Positions 61,001 to 64,000 of a stretch of DNA of 64,000 nucleotides are shown here, one piece after another. The stretch lies in assembly GCA_963978905.1 (NCBI GenBank), contig OZ022257.1:38450203-38514202 (forward strand), given 5' to 3'. This DNA is from Trichostrongylus colubriformis. Its lineage: Eukaryota; Nematoda; Chromadorea; Rhabditida; Trichostrongylidae. How positions within the stretch are numbered: position 1 is the stretch's first letter; each line of letters starts with the position of its first letter. A model generated the notes under the pieces. That model saw nothing but the letters and a program-made list of their open reading frames with translations, did no database searches and had not been told where the DNA came from. A program made the position numbers and the translations under genes.

Positions 61001-64000
61001 AACGATATCACTGTTTCGTCCTGCTAAAGTTGCCTTCACCATTAGAATTTCTGCATTGTCTTAACTTTTCATGATGCTTCGCAATCTTCCTTCGCCGCGT
61101 GAACACCACGTTGGAATTCGGTTCATCTAACGCCGGGCGTAATTCGGTTCTGTGGGTGTGGCTCAGTTGAGGTCCAGCGGGCCTATCGTCGCGAAAGTGC
61201 GCCGCGATGCCGCAAAAAGTGTGCGGCCTGGACAATCACCCAAGGATCTTCATGCCCCAAAAGGTATGTGCCCATTTCACGACCACGTGGGATGTCTTCA
61301 AGTCTCTCTCAGTTGTACTATACTTGTTGAAACCTTCATGATTTCTGCGTTCATTATCGCTTTCATAGCACCAGGGGGGGGGGGGGTTACCTTCTGTCTG
61401 ACAGAACGGTCTGGTTTGTATCGCTTTTTGGATCAGAATTCGGGTTACCTTATCTGAACATGCACAAGGTTTTTTGATTGATATGAACGTGCGTAAAAGC
61501 GTTTGCGCAACATTTTAGCTGTAGTGGGTGACGTCGGTTGCGTGGTAATCGTTGCTGTAGGCATCACTCCGATCATGGGCTCGTGCTTCCATAAGAAGAT
61601 GATGTCTCAAAACACAATCTTTCTTATTCATCAACAGTTCCTTTGACACACTTCGGATGACGATTAAATAAGGAACGCCGGTCTCGCAGGGAAGCTCGGC
61701 AATGCTCTCGACCACTCGAAGTCCACTCCCTTTTCAGGCGCAGGATATGTATCATGGGTGGCACTTCAACCATCACCTATGCCTTTTTATCCTAATTCGA
61801 ATTTCTGCGGCCGTTTTGCGAATTGCGAAGCCCCATACCACTCGAATGGTGAGTCAGCACACCACTATCTTGCAGTGGTAACTTTCGCTATATGACACTG
61901 TATTTTATAATTTCGATGCTGATAGTGAGGCAGCTTTCTGGTCTCTGAGCATTTTCTCTTGCAGCCATTTTGGCTCAACTCGACGGCGTAATAGTAGCTA
62001 GATGTACCTTTTTCCAATCAAAGCCAAGACAGAGGCCTTAGCTCACTTTTCCTCAGAGACTTGTGAATGTTAATGCAGCTTTGAAGGAATTGACCCATTG
62101 CTCAGAAAGAGAGCAATTGAAAATGTTACCTCAGAACTGCGGTCTTCCTTTCCCTTCTTTCCGTGGCATTTATAGATAATTCGAATATTCAGTAGAATCA
62201 GCATAAGCAGGGAGCATGATAGTGCTGTAAAGAAGGACGTAAGGGTGTGGAAGCAACGGTTCAGAGTAGAGAATCACATGCGGCGACGTTTGAAACCAAA
62301 TATTGGAACAAGTGGACAAACCGCTTCATAACCGTTAGTGGCACTGGATACTGTACATACGATAAGCGCATCTTTTGATATTCTTTGATTAGAATTCCAA
62401 GTAGGAGCATTAGGACTAGCATTGATAAGTTTCTGTGATACGTTCATGAATCAAGCAGTCCACAAAGTTCCACGCATTTGCTCTACATCACTCAGGATTT
62501 TCATACACAAATGGGCATCCTTTCATTTTTCTTTCTACTATTATAGGCGGGTAATGTGACGGGTAAGAATTCCTCAAAGCAAGTCATCCAAAGAAAGTTA
62601 GGAGTCTCATTGTAAGAAGACTACATGTGGTGCACTCCCCGGTGAACGGTGCGCCCTGAAATTTGCAGGCTCTACGTTTTATAACGTGGCCCGCCCCATA
62701 AGATCACTTTGCCGAGAAATGATTGAGGTGCAGAGCAATAAGGTTATAGTGGTGTGATACCCACATATCATATCGTAATATTGCCGTATTGATGGAAATT
62801 CGGCGGTTTTGACGTGCAGGCTAAGGCGTCCACGGGTCAATTCAAGGATTTGAAAGTATGATACAATCGAGGTATCCCTATCACTGCCACCTACTAAAGA
62901 GCTTCCTATTTCCTGTCAATCATCACTGAAGACTTGTTTGCGCACCCGAAGCATCACTGAAGGGAGAGCAAGAGCTTTTGGCAGCAGAACTTTAAAGATC
63001 ACCTACGCGTGCAATAGATGAAATAATAAAATCTTGTGACACTGAGCATAAAGGGAAATTGTGCACAAAGTATGCTAGCCACAGAAAGCAGCCTTTGAAG
63101 GGATTGTCCACGGAAAAATGAGTGTCCATGTTACCTATTTATTTATGTAGTATTTGCCTGATGTGGGTCGCATGCAAGAGTTCACGCTAAAAAATTGTGA
63201 ATCCGGCTAAGATAAAGTACCACAAAGTCTCGGCCGGGTGGGCGGAGCTTCCAAGCAAGTGCTCACCCGGTCGTTCTCCACGGTTGGAGACGCATCGTAG
63301 GAACAGAAGGTTACTTGGACAGTCCCACTTTCAGTTCCCAACCGCTGCAAACGACGGGACTGGGCTTTTACTCGGAGGCCCCACCCACCCGCCAAGAATT
63401 TGAGGAGCTGTATCTCAGCCGAGTTCTCACTTTTTCGCGTGAAAAACTTTGCATGCGGTCCTTATTAGACAAATACAACATAAGTATAACATTTACTTTC
63501 ATTGTAAAAGCTAACACCTGCTAGAGCCGAAAACATCCCAAAAACCACCTGCTCCAAGAAGACCGATTCGCCAAGAGAATGTGATCGCTATAATCACACC
63601 AATGACGCTAGCTGCCATGTTGCTCACGTTGATCATGATCCGATAGTCGAGTGCCTTAACGAGTGTCTGGTTTTCCTACAAATTTAGTGCGACTGGTTTG
63701 ATGATGGAGCCTATTCTAAAAGATGAAGCTGGAAATACCAAAATCGCGAAGAAGGTGCTGACTTCATTTGAATTGAAACATAAATGGTGTGGAAAAAAGC
63801 GAATGAGCCCATGTCACGTTTCTTCGGCACAATATGCAGGAGGCACTATTTCAACATTCTACTCAATGGAAATCAGTTCACCTTGGGTTGAAAAGTGCAT
63901 TCAAAAAAGGAACTTACTGCCATCGCATCGGGTGCATGCTGTGACATTGAGGACACACAATGGGCCTGTGATGTCTCTTTGCAGTCGAAATAACTCATAG
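48921..64000 (-). CDS. pgp: Gene 2: P-glycoprotein paralogue, C-terminal half (5' part off window)
   Basis: A second ABCB full transporter lies head-to-tail with gene 1. From the right edge the exons cover TMD2 from the cytoplasmic loop after TM8 through TM9-TM12, then all of NBD2 and the C-terminus. Exon lengths and phases match gene 1 wherever both are visible: 127, 55, 114, 128, 151, 195, 91, 110 and 147 nt. NBD2 keeps A-loop Tyr, Walker [27 protein letters not shown] and the H-loop His (IIVAHRVSS). All frames are open, so the gene looks functional. The stop codon is TGA at 48921-48923. Gene 1 begins 12.3 kb further downstream. TMD1 and NBD1 should lie right of base 64000. Confidence 0.94.
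49135..49342. repeat. (ATGT)n microsatellite, first block
   Basis: About 208 bp of TATG/TGTA units, with interspersed TGAA variants at both ends and a pure centre. Confidence 0.97.
49343..49843. mobile_element. 501-bp Tc1/mariner-type MITE inserted in the microsatellite
   Basis: Perfect TIRs of 24 bp begin CAGTAGCGCTCAAAAGTCTT at 49343 and return in inverse orientation at 49843. Both are flanked by TA (49341-49342 and 49844-49845). No transposase inside. It splits the (ATGT)n array, so it inserted after the array existed. Confidence 0.88.
49844..50702. repeat. (ATGT)n microsatellite, second block
   Basis: About 214 uninterrupted ATGT units (roughly 858 bp) with no visible substitutions, ending at CCGT units. 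Such purity implies recent expansion or assembly from one read type. It makes spurious open frames of more than 300 codons on both strands (YVCM and YIHT repeats). Confidence 0.98.
52418..52506 (-). CDS. Gene 2 exon: NBD2 H-loop
   Basis: 89 nt, acceptor CTCTAG, donor GTGAGT. Encodes [20 protein letters not shown] and RVSSVQNCD, with the switch His. The split codon CG|A gives Arg at the next junction. Confidence 0.95.
52507..53605 (-). other. Gene 2 intron before the H-loop exon
   Basis: No exon. Bases from about 52.9 kb are colinear with 0.28-0.9 kb of gene 1. 52520-52900 has no visible gene 1 counterpart because that part lies left of the window. Confidence 0.6.
53606..53752 (-). CDS. Gene 2 exon: NBD2 signature and Walker B
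   Basis: 49 codons, acceptor TTCAG, donor GTGAGT. Encodes [20 protein letters not shown], then [20 protein letters not shown] and DAQSEQ. Confidence 0.97.
54140..54249 (-). CDS. Gene 2 exon: NBD2 helical subdomain
   Basis: 110 nt, acceptor CTTCAAG, donor GTAGGT. Encodes [20 protein letters not shown] and [16 protein letters not shown]. One residue differs from gene 1 (Tyr for Asp after LLGA). Confidence 0.95.
55023..55113 (-). CDS. Gene 2 exon: NBD2 Q-loop
   Basis: 91 nt, acceptor GTTTAG, donor GTCTGC. Encodes [20 protein letters not shown] and [11 protein letters not shown]. Confidence 0.95.
55171..55365 (-). CDS. Gene 2 exon: NBD2 A-loop and Walker A
   Basis: 65 codons, acceptor TTGCAG, donor GTACGC. 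Encodes [20 protein letters not shown] and [20 protein letters not shown]. Confidence 0.97.
55421..58151. mobile_element. 2.7-kb composite insertion, repeats F2-F1-F2, in gene 2 only
   Basis: The gene 1 intron reads straight across this point (about 2676-2730), while gene 2 gains about 2.73 kb. Inside, F2 units start at about 55421 and 56786 ('ttattatataaacc', a GTCK tract, then the shared 'gccgtcattctgcggtgc' segment). They flank an F1 copy (about 55981-56785) with its GTCC tract and 'gggtgggacggggacatcaa' module. The rest (57.3-58.15 kb) is unrecognised. Poly-G tracts lie at 55772-55798. Confidence 0.65.
58279..58429 (-). CDS. Gene 2 exon: TM12 and exit to NBD2
   Basis: 151 nt, acceptor TTTCAG, donor GTACGT. 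Encodes [20 protein letters not shown] and [20 protein letters not shown]. The tail [10 protein letters not shown] differs from gene 1 ([10 protein letters not shown]). Confidence 0.93.
58457..59230 (+). mobile_element. F1 insertion with paralogous empty site (about 774 bp)
   Basis: Gene 1 reads 'ccttattataaataagtaat' across this position. Gene 2 reads 'ccttat', then the insertion, then 'ttattagtaagtgatct', which suggests a TTAT duplication. The insert starts CCTACGTTATATACTTCGC, followed by a TGTCTG/GTCC tract and the F1 core. It lacks the middle modules and ends ...GCGCCCGCGAGCTGG, with a subterminal inverted repeat (CCAGCTGGCTGGCGC near 58958). Confidence 0.75.
60317..60444 (-). CDS. Gene 2 exon: TM11
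   Basis: 128 nt, acceptor TTTCAG, donor GTGAGT. Protein equals gene 1 except near the end (ETVF for ETVY). Confidence 0.94.
60524..60637 (-). CDS. Gene 2 exon: intracellular loop 4
   Basis: Encodes [20 protein letters not shown] and [18 protein letters not shown], donor GTGGGT. Equivalent to gene 1 4010-4123. Confidence 0.92.
61365..61560. mobile_element. Insertion of about 190 bp in gene 2 intron at TA
   Basis: Gene 1 has 'ttcactaggcatcactccga' here. Gene 2 has the same flanks interrupted by about 190 bp starting TAGCACC plus a G13 run and ending GTTGCTGTA. TA on both sides suggests a TA duplication, but terminal inverted repeats are weak. Confidence 0.45.
62361..62415 (-). CDS. Gene 2 possible exon: TM10
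   Basis: Same 55-nt candidate as gene 1 6110-6164, same acceptor and donor, encoding [19 protein letters not shown]. Because surrounding intron DNA is also conserved between the paralogues, conservation alone does not prove it is coding. Confidence 0.42.
63118..63502. mobile_element. TIR element, family A, copy 3
   Basis: It occupies the same intron position as the 6932-7344 copy in gene 1 and shares its ends, so it was duplicated with the gene. Confidence 0.7.
63549..63675 (-). CDS. Gene 2 exon: TM9
   Basis: 127 nt, acceptor TTTGTAG, donor GTGGTT. Encodes [20 protein letters not shown] and [20 protein letters not shown]. The cytoplasmic half is unchanged from gene 1; the membrane half differs at several positions. 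Confidence 0.93.
63918..64000 (-). CDS. Gene 2 exon: intracellular loop 3 (cut by window edge)
   Basis: Encodes [20 protein letters not shown] and HAPDAMA, then donor GTAAGT. It is the counterpart of gene 1 exon 7776-7937. Confidence 0.92.

Noticed and set aside
1..64000. CRISPR arrays, bacterial operons, phage or plasmid features
   Set aside because: There are no direct repeats with spacers, no ribosome binding sites and no prokaryotic gene layout; tandem repeats are microsatellites or dispersed eukaryotic elements.

Overview
The window looks like nuclear DNA of a nematode. The coding pieces are short exons with GT/AG junctions and TTTCAG-type acceptors, introns run from about 80 bp to over 5 kb, and the repeats are animal elements (mariner, RTE and CR1-like LINEs, a Penelope-like element, Helentron-like repeats). 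I see no operons, bacterial promoters or CRISPR arrays. Repeat-filled long introns and tandem P-glycoprotein genes would suit a strongylid (clade V) parasite, but that is a guess.

Two tandem P-glycoprotein (ABCB full transporter) genes lie on the minus strand. Gene 1 runs from a probable first exon near 36.6 kb to beyond the left edge. TMD1 exons lie at 35.8-24.4 kb, NBD1 at 18.4-14.8 kb, a linker at 13.5 kb, TMD2 at 13.0-2.9 kb and NBD2 at 2.7-0.9 kb; its last exons are off the window. Gene 2 enters from the right edge in TMD2 and ends at a stop codon at 48921. Its 48.9-64 kb stretch is a paralogous copy of the gene 1 stretch 0-8 kb. Exon lengths, phases and many intron sequences match, so gene 1 can serve as an empty-site reference for insertions in gene 2. 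Reading frames and catalytic motifs are intact in every exon found. Gene 1 is incomplete as annotated: I could not find the exon that opens NBD1, the TM8 exon, or a short cytoplasmic TMD2 piece.

The introns are packed with mobile DNA. The 12.8-7.9 kb intron holds a mariner pseudogene, a palindrome built of two mariner transposase tails, a foldback element of about 1.7 kb and a MITE. The 24.4-18.4 kb intron holds a Penelope-like element whose GIY-YIG nuclease is N-terminal to the reverse transcriptase (permuted order), plus a GC-rich long-TIR MITE. A 5'-truncated CR1/Jockey-type LINE sits in the next intron. The last intron of gene 2 carries an (ATGT)n array of about 1.07 kb, split by a 501-bp Tc1-like MITE. 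The array appears to have grown inside a dispersed Helentron/DINE-like repeat family with at least six copies in the window.

The 12 kb between the genes contains a chemoreceptor-like 7TM pseudogene, a decayed RTE LINE, a BEL/Pao-like gag remnant, a glycine tRNA-like sequence with an encoded CCA, and more repeats. I found no clearly new biochemical system. The most notable items are the permuted Penelope element, the microsatellite-bearing Helentron-like family with its paralogous empty site, and the P-glycoprotein duplication itself.
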